A stretch of DNA of 26,023 bases from an uncultured Eubacteriales bacterium. Lineage in GTDB: Bacteria > Bacillota > Clostridia > Tissierellales > Peptoniphilaceae. Location: NCBI GenBank assembly GCA_902488815.1, contig CABTXP010000020.1, positions 1 through 26,023 on the forward strand, in the 5' to 3' direction. The notes under the pieces were generated by a model. The model was given only the letters and a program-made list of their open reading frames with translations, was not told the origin of the DNA and searched no databases. The position numbers and the translations under genes were made by a program. Shown piece after piece: positions 1-7,569 of this stretch; the first letter of the stretch is position 1; the number at the start of each line of letters is the position of its first letter.

Positions 1-41
1 AACAAAATGGATGCCACCTATAAAGTATAGGTTAGCATCCA
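1..41 (-). terminator. Rho-independent terminator of nifJ
   Basis: On the minus strand an imperfect stem of about 15 pairs (arms at 8-22 and 26-41, with one bulge and one mismatch) around a 3-base loop is followed by a T-rich tail (TTTTGTT, positions 7 to 1). It lies about 70 bases past the nifJ stop codon. The plus strand has no T tract after the stem, so it should work only in the nifJ direction. Confidence 0.75.
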
Positions 42-112
42 CTGTAATTAATTAAATATTGTATCCGATTTTATTGAGACACATAATTTACGTATCGACT
101 TTTCTATAATCA

Positions 113-3100
113 TTATTCTTGTTCAGACATTTGACGATAGTTTTCGTATCTTTCCTTAGCTTCTTCTTCCGCTTCTTTAAACAATCTTTCAGCTCTTTCA
201 GGGAACTTTCTTGATAGTGATGTGTATCTTACTTCTCCGTCAAGGAATTCTCTGTAAGATGACTCAGGTTCTTTTGAATCTAAGATAAACGGATTCTTGC
301 CTTCCTTCTTAAGGTCCGGATTGTATCTGTATAGGTGCCAGTAGCCCGCTTCTACAGCAAGTTTTTCTTCTTCTACAGATTTACCCATACCTGCCTTAAT
401 GCCGTGGTTTACACACGGTGCATAGGCAATGATAAGTGAAGGTCCGTTGTATGCTTCAGCTTCTTTAATAGCCTTCAATGTTTGAGCTTTGTCTGCTCCA
501 AGTGCTATTTGAGCTACATATACATAGCCGTAGGATGTCATCATTAAGCCAAGGTCTTTCTTCTTAGTCGCCTTACCTGCAGCTGCAAATTGTGCTACAG
601 CTCCTGTAGGTGTTGCCTTTGAAGATTGACCGCCTGTATTTGAATATACTTCAGTATCTACTACAAGTACGTTTACATCTTCTCCTGATGCAAGTACGTG
701 ATCAAGTCCGCCGAATCCGATGTCATATGCCCAGCCGTCGCCGCCGATAATCCATTGACTCTTAAGCGGTAAGAATCTCTTTAATCCCTTTAGTTCATAG
801 ATAATGTCATTTGCTTTTTGGTTGCTGTAGTCTTTGTAAAGATATGGATAAACTTCAGCTGAAACTTTTACTGTTGTTTCTTTGTTTGTCTTGTTTTCAA
901 TCCAGTCTGCAAATGCTTTGTTAGCTTCTTCGTCTATGCCTAATTCTATAAATTCCTTCATCAAAAGCTCAATTTTATTTCTTGTTTGAACTTGTGCCAC
1001 TTGCATTCCGTATCCGTATTCAGCGTTGTCTTCAAACAGGGAATTAGCCCATGAAGGTCCGTTGCCGCATGAATCAGTGCAATATGGTGTCGAAGGTGCA
1101 CTTCCGCCCCAAATTGATGTACATCCTGTTGCGTTTGCTATGCTCATTCTGTTGCCGAATAGTTGAGTAATAAGCTTAACATATGGTGTTTCACCGCAAC
1201 CTGCACATGCTCCTGAGAATTCAAGGTGTGGCATGAAGAATTGTGAATTCTTAATGTTGTTTGCTTCAAATTTATCTTGTTTTGATGTAATCTTTTCTGC
1301 ATATTCCCAGTTCGGTTTTTGTTCAGCTACCATGCTGTCAAATGTAGTCATGATTAAAGCTTTCTTCTTTGCCAGGCAAACTTGTGCGCAGTTTCCGCAA
1401 CCTGTACAGTCAAGTGGTGAAACTTGAATTCTGTATTCGTAGTCCTTTGCTCCGGGTCCAATACCGGGTTTTGTTTCAAATCCTTCAGGCGCATTTTTCT
1501 TTTCTTCTTCGTCAAGTAAGAAAGGTCTTATTGCCGCATGTGGACATACAAGTGAACATTGGTTACATTGGATACAATTTTCAATTTCCCATCTCGGTAC
1601 TAATACTGCAATACCTCTCTTTTCGTACTTAGTTGTTCCTGCCGGGAATGTTCCGTCGGCTTTGTCGTGGAATGCAGATACCGGAAGGTCGTTACCTTCA
1701 AGTCTTGACATTGGTACCAAAATTTCGTTAATAAATTCAGGAGCTCCTTCAATGGTGTGGGAAACATTAGGTTCACAATTTAACCATTCCTTAGGTACGT
1801 CTATTTTCTTAATGTACTTTGCTCCCGCATCTACAGCCTTGTAGTTCATTTGAATAACTTCGTCACCCTTGTGACCGTATTCTTTAACAATTGAATCCTT
1901 TAAATACTTCATTGCTTCTTCTGCAGGAAGAACATTTGCAAGGTTAAAGAATGCAGATTGCATAATCATATTGGTTCTTTCTCCAAGGCCGATTTCATAA
2001 CCTAACTTTGTAGCATTAATTGTATAGAAATCTATTTCGTTTTGTGCAATGTATCTCTTTAACGGATCGGGTAAGTTCTTTTCCAATTCTTCCCCTTCCC
2101 AAGTAGTGTTAAGTAGGAAAGTTCCGCCTCTCTTAAGTCCTTTTAGAAGGTCATAAAGATGTACATAGCCTTGTCTTGCACATGAAATAAAGTCTGATTC
2201 ATTTATTAAGTAAGTTGAAGTAATTTCATTCTTACCGAATCTCAAGTGAGATGTAGTAACTCCGCCTGACTTCTTGGAGTCGTAGTCAAAGTATCCTTGT
2301 GCATAAAGGTCGGTATTGTCACCGATGATTTTAATTGCACTCTTGTTTGCTCCTACTGTACCGTCAGATCCGAATCCCCAGAACTTACATCTGATTGTGC
2401 CTTCCGGTTCTGTTGCTATATAGTGTGCAACAGGTAGTGAGGTGTGAGTTACGTCATCGTTAATTCCGATTGTAAAGTTTGTCTTAGGTTCTTTTTGGTT
2501 TAAGTTTTCATATACCGCAAAAATTTGTTGCGGGTTAGTGTCCTTTGAACCTAATCCGTATCTTCCGCCTACTATTAATGGCGAATTTTCTTGACCGAAG
2601 TAAATGTTTCTAACGTCTAAGAATAAAGGTTCACCGTCTGAGCCTTTTTCCTTGGTTCTATCCAATACTGCAATTTTTTCAACAGTCTTTGGCATAGCTT
2701 CAAGGAAGTGTTTTGCTGAGAAAGGTCTGTATAGGTGAACTTTTAGTAAGCCGACTTTTTCTCCCTTGGCATTTAGATAGTCAACAACTTCTTCAATAGT
2801 TTCAGTTACAGATCCCATTGCTACAATAACTCTTGTAGCATCTTCTGCTCCGTAGTAATTAAATAATCCGTACTTTCTGCCTGTCAGCTTTGAAAGTTCG
2901 TTCATGTATTCTTCAGTTATTCCAACTATGTCTTCATAATATGTATTTGATGCTTCAACGGATTGGAAATAAATGTCCGGGTTTTGAGCTGTACCTCTAA
3001 GCTGCGGTCCGTTTGGATTTAAAGCTCTGTTTCTAAATTCTTTAACAGCTTCCATGTCAACTAATTTTTTCAAGTCTTCATAGTCTAAAACTTCAATTTT

Positions 3101-3643
3101 TTGAATTTCGTGAGAAGTTCTGAATCCGTCAAAGAAATGTAAGAACGGTACTCTGCCTTTAATAGCAGCCAAGTGAGCTACTCCTGCAAGGTCCATAACT
3201 TCTTGCACTCCGCCTGAAGCAAGCATTGCAAAGCCTGATGCTCTTGTAGCCATAACGTCTTGATGGTCTCCAAAAATTGAAAGAGCGTGAGATGCTAAAG
3301 CTCTTGCTGCAACGTGAAATACTCCCGGAAGTAATTCTCCTGCAATTTTATACATGTTGGGAAGCATTAAAAGAAGACCTTGTGATGCTGTGAAGGTACT
3401 TGTTAGAGCGCCCGCTTGCAAAGCACCATGTACTGCGCCTGCAGCTCCGCCTTCAGATTGCATTTCCCTAACCATTACTTGCTGTCCGAAAATGTTCTTT
3501 CTACCTTCCGCAAACCATGCATCTGCATGTTCAGCCATAGGTGATGATGGTGTAATAGGATAGATACATGCTACATCAGAAAAAGCATATGCTATATGAG
3601 CGGCAGCTTCGTTTCCATCCATGGTTTTATAAATTTTAGCCAT
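113..3643 (-). CDS. nifJ: Pyruvate:ferredoxin (flavodoxin) oxidoreductase
   Basis: Single-chain PFOR of 1176 residues, the usual length for the fused homodimeric enzyme. It oxidises pyruvate and CoA to acetyl-CoA, CO2 and reduced ferredoxin in the cytoplasm of anaerobes. The N-terminal pyruvate-binding domain has YPITPSSPMAEHAD near residue 30. A ferredoxin-like insert carries two 4Fe-4S clusters: CIQCNQC...CP near residues 689-700 and CTGCGNC...C near 745-757. A CAGCGETPY motif follows, and the TPP-binding domain has GDGWAYDIGFGG and NTGGQSS around residues 966-1010. I chose the ATG at 3643 because AGGAGG (3649-3654) sits 5 bases before it. An ATG nine codons upstream lies in the 5' leader and has no such site. 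The gene is monocistronic, with its own promoter and terminator. The family call is secure; nothing in the protein looks odd. Confidence 0.97.
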   Translation of the reverse strand: MAKIYKTMDGNEAAAHIAYAFSDVACIYPITPSSPMAEHADAWFAEGRKNIFGQQVMVREMQSEGGAAGAVHGALQAGALTSTFTASQGLLLMLPNMYKIAGELLPGVFHVAARALASHALSIFGDHQDVMATRASGFAMLASGGVQEVMDLAGVAHLAAIKGRVPFLHFFDGFRTSHEIQKIEVLDYEDLKKLVDMEAVKEFRNRALNPNGPQLRGTAQNPDIYFQSVEASNTYYEDIVGITEEYMNELSKLTGRKYGLFNYYGAEDATRVIVAMGSVTETIEEVVDYLNAKGEKVGLLKVHLYRPFSAKHFLEAMPKTVEKIAVLDRTKEKGSDGEPLFLDVRNIYFGQENSPLIVGGRYGLGSKDTNPQQIFAVYENLNQKEPKTNFTIGINDDVTHTSLPVAHYIATEPEGTIRCKFWGFGSDGTVGANKSAIKIIGDNTDLYAQGYFDYDSKKSGGVTTSHLRFGKNEITSTYLINESDFISCARQGYVHLYDLLKGLKRGGTFLLNTTWEGEELEKNLPDPLKRYIAQNEIDFYTINATKLGYEIGLGERTNMIMQSAFFNLANVLPAEEAMKYLKDSIVKEYGHKGDEVIQMNYKAVDAGAKYIKKIDVPKEWLNCEPNVSHTIEGAPEFINEILVPMSRLEGNDLPVSAFHDKADGTFPAGTTKYEKRGIAVLVPRWEIENCIQCNQCSLVCPHAAIRPFLLDEEEKKNAPEGFETKPGIGPGAKDYEYRIQVSPLDCTGCGNCAQVCLAKKKALIMTTFDSMVAEQKPNWEYAEKITSKQDKFEANNIKNSQFFMPHLEFSGACAGCGETPYVKLITQLFGNRMSIANATGCTSIWGGSAPSTPYCTDSCGNGPSWANSLFEDNAEYGYGMQVAQVQTRNKIELLMKEFIELGIDEEANKAFADWIENKTNKETTVKVSAEVYPYLYKDYSNQKANDIIYELKGLKRFLPLKSQWIIGGDGWAYDIGFGGLDHVLASGEDVNVLVVDTEVYSNTGGQSSKATPTGAVAQFAAAGKATKKKDLGLMMTSYGYVYVAQIALGADKAQTLKAIKEAEAYNGPSLIIAYAPCVNHGIKAGMGKSVEEEKLAVEAGYWHLYRYNPDLKKEGKNPFILDSKEPESSYREFLDGEVRYTSLSRKFPERAERLFKEAEEEAKERYENYRQMSEQE

Positions 3644-3678
3644 AATAACCTCCTTATTATCTATACACAACTACAACA

Positions 3679-3707
3679 ATTATATATCGTTTTCATTACA
3701 AAATCAA
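3679..3707 (-). promoter_or_regulatory. Promoter of nifJ
   Basis: Minus-strand TTGATT (3702-3707), a 17-base spacer and a perfect TATAAT (3679-3684). The predicted start near 3672 leaves a leader of about 30 bases before the nifJ ATG at 3643, just enough for the AGGAGG site. This is one of the two best sigma-A type promoters in the window. A half cre-like sequence (TGAAAACG) lies in the spacer. Confidence 0.8.
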
Positions 3708-3978
3708 ATATTATGTCTTATTAATCCTTCCCTAATAATTGCGTATCAATAGTTAAATACAGGCCTTGTTTAACTTGGTAAAGTAATTTGATATAGTGAT
3801 ACACTTTATGATTAATTATGACACTTTATTTTGAAAACGTTTTTATTTATGTGGAAATTTTCTCTTAATAAGCCGTCATATTTTTACTTTTAAGTACAAT
3901 AATTATAATAAAATTTTGCCCTGCTTTAGCTATGCCCTCTTATATTTAGCTCTTAAAGTTTATAAAAATATTTTGAAT
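3708..3978. other. Non-coding region upstream of nifJ
   Basis: About 270 bases of very AT-rich sequence between the ispH-rpsA terminator and the nifJ promoter. I find no supportable gene. It holds an inverted repeat GTTAAATA/TGTTTAAC (3752-3759 and 3767-3774), the direct repeat ACACTTTAT at 3801-3809 and 3821-3829 (start to start 20 bases, close to two helix turns), and a cre-like TTGAAAACGTTTTTA at 3831-3845 whose core AAAACGTTTT is a perfect palindrome. These are plausible protein-binding sites for nifJ control, but no regulator can be named with certainty. Confidence 0.5.
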
Positions 3979-4008
3979 AAAAAAAAAGCAAGGACCTAAG
4001 CCCTTGCT
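3979..4008 (-). terminator. Terminator of the cmk-plsC-ispH-rpsA unit
   Basis: On the minus strand a 7-bp stem AGCAAGG/CCTTGCT (arms 4002-4008 and 3987-3993), with an 8-base loop, runs straight into a tract of nine T residues. It begins 18 bases after the ispH-rpsA stop codon, a textbook placement. Confidence 0.88.
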
Positions 4009-4025
4009 ATATTTCAAAAACTATA

Positions 4026-6227
4026 TTATTCTTCAGTTTTTTCTTCTGCTTCTTCAGTTGATTCTTCTGCAACTTCTTCAGTCGGTTCTTCAGCAACTTC
4101 TTCAGTTACTTCTTCCGCTTCTACAGGAGCTTCAGTTTCTTGAGCTTCAACTGTTTCTTCCGCTTGAGCAACTTCAACTTCATTAGCATCTAAGTTTATA
4201 TTAAATAAGTCACCGATTGTAGTTCCAAGTTCTTCCGTTTGAGGAACTGATTGTTTCGGTTCTCTTTCTCTACGTGGTCTTTCACGTCTCGGTTCCGGTC
4301 TTTTTCTTTCTTGAACTTCTTCTTTAACTTCGTCTTGAGGCAGAAGAGCTTTCATTGAAAGACTGATTTTTTCATCTTCGTGATTAATATCAGTAACAAC
4401 GGCTTCAACTTCTTGACCCATGCTTAGAACATCTGCAGGTTTTTCGATGTGTTCTTTAGCAATTTGAGAAACGTGCAACAATCCATCCACTCCGGAATCT
4501 AATCTTACAAAGGCTCCAAAATCTAAAAGATTAACAACCTTTCCTTTTACTACATCGCCAACGGATATTGTTTCAGAGAATAAGTCCCATGGTCTCTTAG
4601 TTGTTTGTTTTAAACCAAGAGCTATTCTGGATTTTTCTTCATCTACGTTCAATACTTTAACTTCAACTTCTTGTCCCGGCTTAACAACATCTGACGGATG
4701 TTTAACTCTATTCCATGACAACTCTGAAATATGAATTAGACCGTCAACTCCGCCGATATCTACAAAGGCACCGAAGTTTGTAAGTCTTTGAACTACACCT
4801 GTAATTACATCGCCTTCATGAAGGGATTCATATACAGCCTTTCTCTTTTCTTCCAATTCTTTTTCTTCTAAATTCTTTCTTGAAAGAACAATCTTTCTCT
4901 TGTTCTTATCAAAATCGATAATTTCACATACAAGTTCTTCTCCCACAAATTTTGAAAGATCTTTCATAAATCTAACAGAAACATGTGATGCGGGAATAAA
5001 TGCTTGTAAACCTTCTAAATCAGCTAAAAGTCCACCTTTTACAACTGATTTAACTTTAACTTTAACTTCCTTCTTGTCGTTGAATAGTTCTTCAACGTCG
5101 TCCCAAACCTTCATACTTTCAACTTTCTTTCTTGAAAGTACAACATTGCCGTCTCCGTCATCCATTTTTAAGATGCAAACTTCAATTTCGTCTCCCGGTT
5201 TGTAGACATCTGACGGTTTAATATCAGGGTCGTTTGAAAGTTCTTCTCTTGAGATAATTCCGTCTGAACGATAATTAATATTTACCATTACCTCGTTATC
5301 AGTTACAAAAAGAACTTCTCCCTTTACGATTTCTCCTCTTCTAATCCTTGTAAAAGAGTTTTCAATCGCTTCCATCATTTCATTGTTGTCAAAATTTTCC
5401 ATACTACTAACAGCCTCCTCGATTACCTCTTCCGGAGTGGATGCACCGGCGGTAATTCCAATTTTATTAAATATATTAAAATAATTAATATCTAAATCAT
5501 TTATTGAAGTTGCAAAAAATACATTATCGCAGTTTTCCTTGCACACTTCATATAGTTTTTTTGAGTTGGAAGAGTTTTCTCCTCCAAGCACAATCATTGC
5601 ATCAACTTTTTTTGAAAGTTCTCTTGCAGCACTTTGTCTTAAAGACGTGGCACTACATACTGTATTATAGACTATAACTTCACTTTTTGAAATAGATTTT
5701 ATGTTTTTTACCAAATTATCCAAGTTTTCTTTAATATTTGTAGTCTGGGATACTATTAAAATTTTCTTTTCAGGATCGATTTTTAATATGTCTTCTTCAG
5801 ACTCCACCACAATTGCCTTGTCTTCGGCGTATGAATTTATTCCGATGACTTCAGGATGCGTCTTGGTTCCTACTATTACTATTTCATAGCCTTCGTCCAT
5901 TCCCTTTTTAACTATGTCATAAATTTTTGCGACCTTGGGGCATGTTGTGTCTATAATTTTATTGTTATTATTTAAAAGTTTTTCTTTTATCTTTTTGTGA
6001 ACGCCATGGGATCTTAATATAACTGCGGAATTTTTTATATCTGTATCCTCACCTATAGGCTTAACATTTTTATTTTTTAAATTTTCTACAACCACCGGAT
6101 TGTGAACAAGCTCGCCTAAGGAATAAGTGTTCTCTCCTTCCGCAGCTTCAAAAGCCATCTTTACGGCACGCTTTACTCCACCGCAAAATCCGGCGTGCTC
6201 AGCTACCAATACTTCTCTCTTCGCCAT
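4026..6227 (-). CDS. ispH-rpsA: IspH (HMBPP reductase) fused to ribosomal protein S1
   Basis: A 733-residue bifunctional protein. Residues 1-280 are IspH, the last enzyme of the MEP isoprenoid pathway, which reduces HMBPP to IPP and DMAPP. Its three 4Fe-4S cysteines are present (C15 in GFCGGV, C96 in TTCPK, C191 in NTVCSAT), as are H42 (HNP), H74 (SHG), E126 (HPEV) and the SSNS motif at 219-222. Residues about 297-628 are four S1 RNA-binding domains (starting near 297, 384, 470 and 555), as in short Firmicute S1 proteins. A 100-residue tail has an Arg/Pro-rich patch (641-657) and then an acidic repeat rich in TEE/VAEE. This fusion is known in Clostridia. The start overlaps plsC by 29 bases, and the nearest good ribosome site (AAGGAG) is 17 bases upstream, so translational coupling to plsC is likely. 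The cmk-rpsA neighbourhood is also seen in E. coli. Confidence 0.96.
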   Translation of the reverse strand: MAKREVLVAEHAGFCGGVKRAVKMAFEAAEGENTYSLGELVHNPVVVENLKNKNVKPIGEDTDIKNSAVILRSHGVHKKIKEKLLNNNNKIIDTTCPKVAKIYDIVKKGMDEGYEIVIVGTKTHPEVIGINSYAEDKAIVVESEEDILKIDPEKKILIVSQTTNIKENLDNLVKNIKSISKSEVIVYNTVCSATSLRQSAARELSKKVDAMIVLGGENSSNSKKLYEVCKENCDNVFFATSINDLDINYFNIFNKIGITAGASTPEEVIEEAVSSMENFDNNEMMEAIENSFTRIRRGEIVKGEVLFVTDNEVMVNINYRSDGIISREELSNDPDIKPSDVYKPGDEIEVCILKMDDGDGNVVLSRKKVESMKVWDDVEELFNDKKEVKVKVKSVVKGGLLADLEGLQAFIPASHVSVRFMKDLSKFVGEELVCEIIDFDKNKRKIVLSRKNLEEKELEEKRKAVYESLHEGDVITGVVQRLTNFGAFVDIGGVDGLIHISELSWNRVKHPSDVVKPGQEVEVKVLNVDEEKSRIALGLKQTTKRPWDLFSETISVGDVVKGKVVNLLDFGAFVRLDSGVDGLLHVSQIAKEHIEKPADVLSMGQEVEAVVTDINHEDEKISLSMKALLPQDEVKEEVQERKRPEPRRERPRREREPKQSVPQTEELGTTIGDLFNINLDANEVEVAQAEETVEAQETEAPVEAEEVTEEVAEEPTEEVAEESTEEAEEKTEE

Positions 6228-6789
6228 AAATAGTTAACATTAAGCTCCTTGTCATTTCATTCATTTCTTCTTCGTTATACTTTTTTTGATCGTAAGAAAT
6301 CGGATTTCTTATTATAAGTGTAATTTTTTTTAATATTTTTCTTTCTCTCTTTATATATACAGGAACAATTGTAGAATTTGTCCTTGTGGCGATTAGTGCC
6401 ACTCCGTTTTTGCCGGATGTTTCATCAAATGTATCTTTTCTCGTCCCTTCAGGGAAAATGCCTACGATTTTATTATCTCTCAGGTGTTTCATAGAAGTCC
6501 TTATAGCCCTGATGTCAGTTCCTTGTCTGTCTACGGGAAAAGCGCCTACCCAATCTAAAAATTTACCTAAAAGTTTTGAAGTGTCCCAAAGTTCCTTTTT
6601 TGCCATCCAATATATGGGCTTTGAAAAACCTGCAGAAACTATTAAAGGGTCGAAGAGAGTTTTGTGATTCGGCGCCACAACAAGAGACTTGCTGTAGTCA
6701 ATCTTTTCAATGCCTTCCACCTTAAATCTGAAAAAAATCTTCAAATAGATTTTTACTAAAAATAATAAAAAATTATAGAAAGGACTCAT
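6199..6789 (-). CDS. plsC: 1-acyl-sn-glycerol-3-phosphate acyltransferase
   Basis: A 196-residue PlsC-type acyltransferase that acylates lysophosphatidate to phosphatidate at the inner face of the membrane, an early step of phospholipid synthesis. The catalytic HX4D motif is NHKTLFDP (H42, D47) and the substrate-binding motif is FPEGTRK (112-118). A hydrophobic N-terminus (residues 4-20) probably anchors it to the membrane. The ATG overlaps the cmk stop as ATGA and has AAGGTG upstream. The 3' end overlaps ispH-rpsA by 29 bases. The length is slightly short but normal for compact Firmicute members. The exact acyl donor (acyl-ACP or acyl-CoA) cannot be read from the sequence. Confidence 0.9.
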   Translation of the reverse strand: MSPFYNFLLFLVKIYLKIFFRFKVEGIEKIDYSKSLVVAPNHKTLFDPLIVSAGFSKPIYWMAKKELWDTSKLLGKFLDWVGAFPVDRQGTDIRAIRTSMKHLRDNKIVGIFPEGTRKDTFDETSGKNGVALIATRTNSTIVPVYIKRERKILKKITLIIRNPISYDQKKYNEEEMNEMTRSLMLTIYGEERSIGS

Positions 6790-7433
6790 TTTTTCACCTT
6801 ATCTACTATCAGCTTTGCGACTTCTTCTTGGGTTAAATTGTCCGTAACTATTTCTTCAGCATCTTCCGCTTTTTTGAGAGGAGAATTCTCTCTGTTCATG
6901 TCTTGAAAGTCTCGCTTCTCCATGTCCTTTTTTATAGTTTCCAAGTCTTCAAACTGATTTTTATTTAAAAGCTCCAGGTATCTTCTCCTTGCCCTCTCAT
7001 CAACTGATGCTGTGAGATAGAATTTATTTTTTGAATCTTTTAACACAACTGTGCCTATGTCTCTGCCTTCCATTACAACGGACTTGTCCTTTGCAATGTT
7101 TTGTTGCTGAGTCACCAAGTGATCTCTAATGATTTGAATTTTAGATACTGTTGAAGCAAAGTTGCCGATTCTCTCTTCACGTATGGCTTCGCTTACGTCC
7201 TTTCCGTCTAAAATGACCTTGTCGACCTCCATAGTGACAATTGTGTTTTCTAAAAGCTCCGTAAGAGCCAACTCATCCTTTATGTCAATACCTGTGTTTA
7301 AAATTTTAAGACCTATGGCTCTGTACATAGCACCGGTATTTACATAAGTTATATTTAAATATTCCGCCACCAATTTGGCAACAGTACTTTTACCTACTCC
7401 GGAAGCCCCGTCAATAGCTACAGAAAAAACCAT
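6786..7433 (-). CDS. cmk: Cytidylate kinase
   Basis: A 215-residue (d)CMP kinase that phosphorylates CMP and dCMP to the diphosphates for nucleotide recycling. The P-loop is GASGVGKST (9-17), followed by VNTGAMYRA and, in the second half, MEGRDIGTVV, both hallmarks of Cmk, and an ARRRY segment in the lid region. The ATG at 7433 has GGAGGG close upstream. It is the first gene of cmk - plsC - ispH-rpsA. Its leader contains a strong terminator-like hairpin that ends only a few bases before the ribosome site, so expression of the whole unit may be set by read-through of that structure (see findings). Confidence 0.95.
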   Translation of the reverse strand: MVFSVAIDGASGVGKSTVAKLVAEYLNITYVNTGAMYRAIGLKILNTGIDIKDELALTELLENTIVTMEVDKVILDGKDVSEAIREERIGNFASTVSKIQIIRDHLVTQQQNIAKDKSVVMEGRDIGTVVLKDSKNKFYLTASVDERARRRYLELLNKNQFEDLETIKKDMEKRDFQDMNRENSPLKKAEDAEEIVTDNLTQEEVAKLIVDKVKK

Positions 7434-7444
7434 AATCCCTCCAT

Positions 7445-7472
7445 AAAAAAAATCACTGATAGTCAGTGATTT
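7445..7472 (-). terminator. Leader terminator/attenuator before cmk
   Basis: Perfect 10-bp stem AAATCACTGA/TCAGTGATTT (7450-7459 and 7463-7472) with a 3-base loop. On the minus strand it is followed by eight T residues (7452-7445), and the cmk ribosome site GGAGG begins 3 bases later. It is downstream of the cmk promoter, so it would act on cmk transcripts as well as on read-through from the large upstream unit. There is no room for another promoter between it and cmk. Confidence 0.75.
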
Positions 7473-7515
7473 AAAAAAAATATTCTTTTATACAGTATCC
7501 GACTAATCAATTTTA

Positions 7516-7544
7516 ATTATATATGAAAACTCTTGTTCTATCAA
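7516..7544 (-). promoter_or_regulatory. Promoter of cmk-plsC-ispH-rpsA
   Basis: Minus-strand TTGATA (7539-7544), a 17-base spacer and TATAAT (7516-7521). The predicted start near 7509 gives a leader of about 76 bases that contains the terminator-like hairpin at 7450-7472. The promoter is in the 136-base gap after the BaiN-like gene. Confidence 0.8.
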
Positions 7545-7569
7545 TTGCATATTAACACAAAAGCATTAA

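Noticed and set aside
3644..3670. Upstream ATG extending nifJ by nine residues
   Set aside because: It would lie just after the predicted transcription start, lacks a ribosome site, and the ATG at 3643 has a perfect AGGAGG and matches family N-termini.
3752..3774. Rex operator upstream of nifJ
   Set aside because: The GTTAAA/TTTAAC repeat has far too wide a spacing for the TTGTTAAnnnnTTAACAA consensus.
4004..4186. Leucine-rich plus-strand reading frame opposite the end of ispH-rpsA
   Set aside because: It is the mirror of the acidic GAA/GAG-rich repeat (CTT/TTC on the other strand) with no ribosome site.
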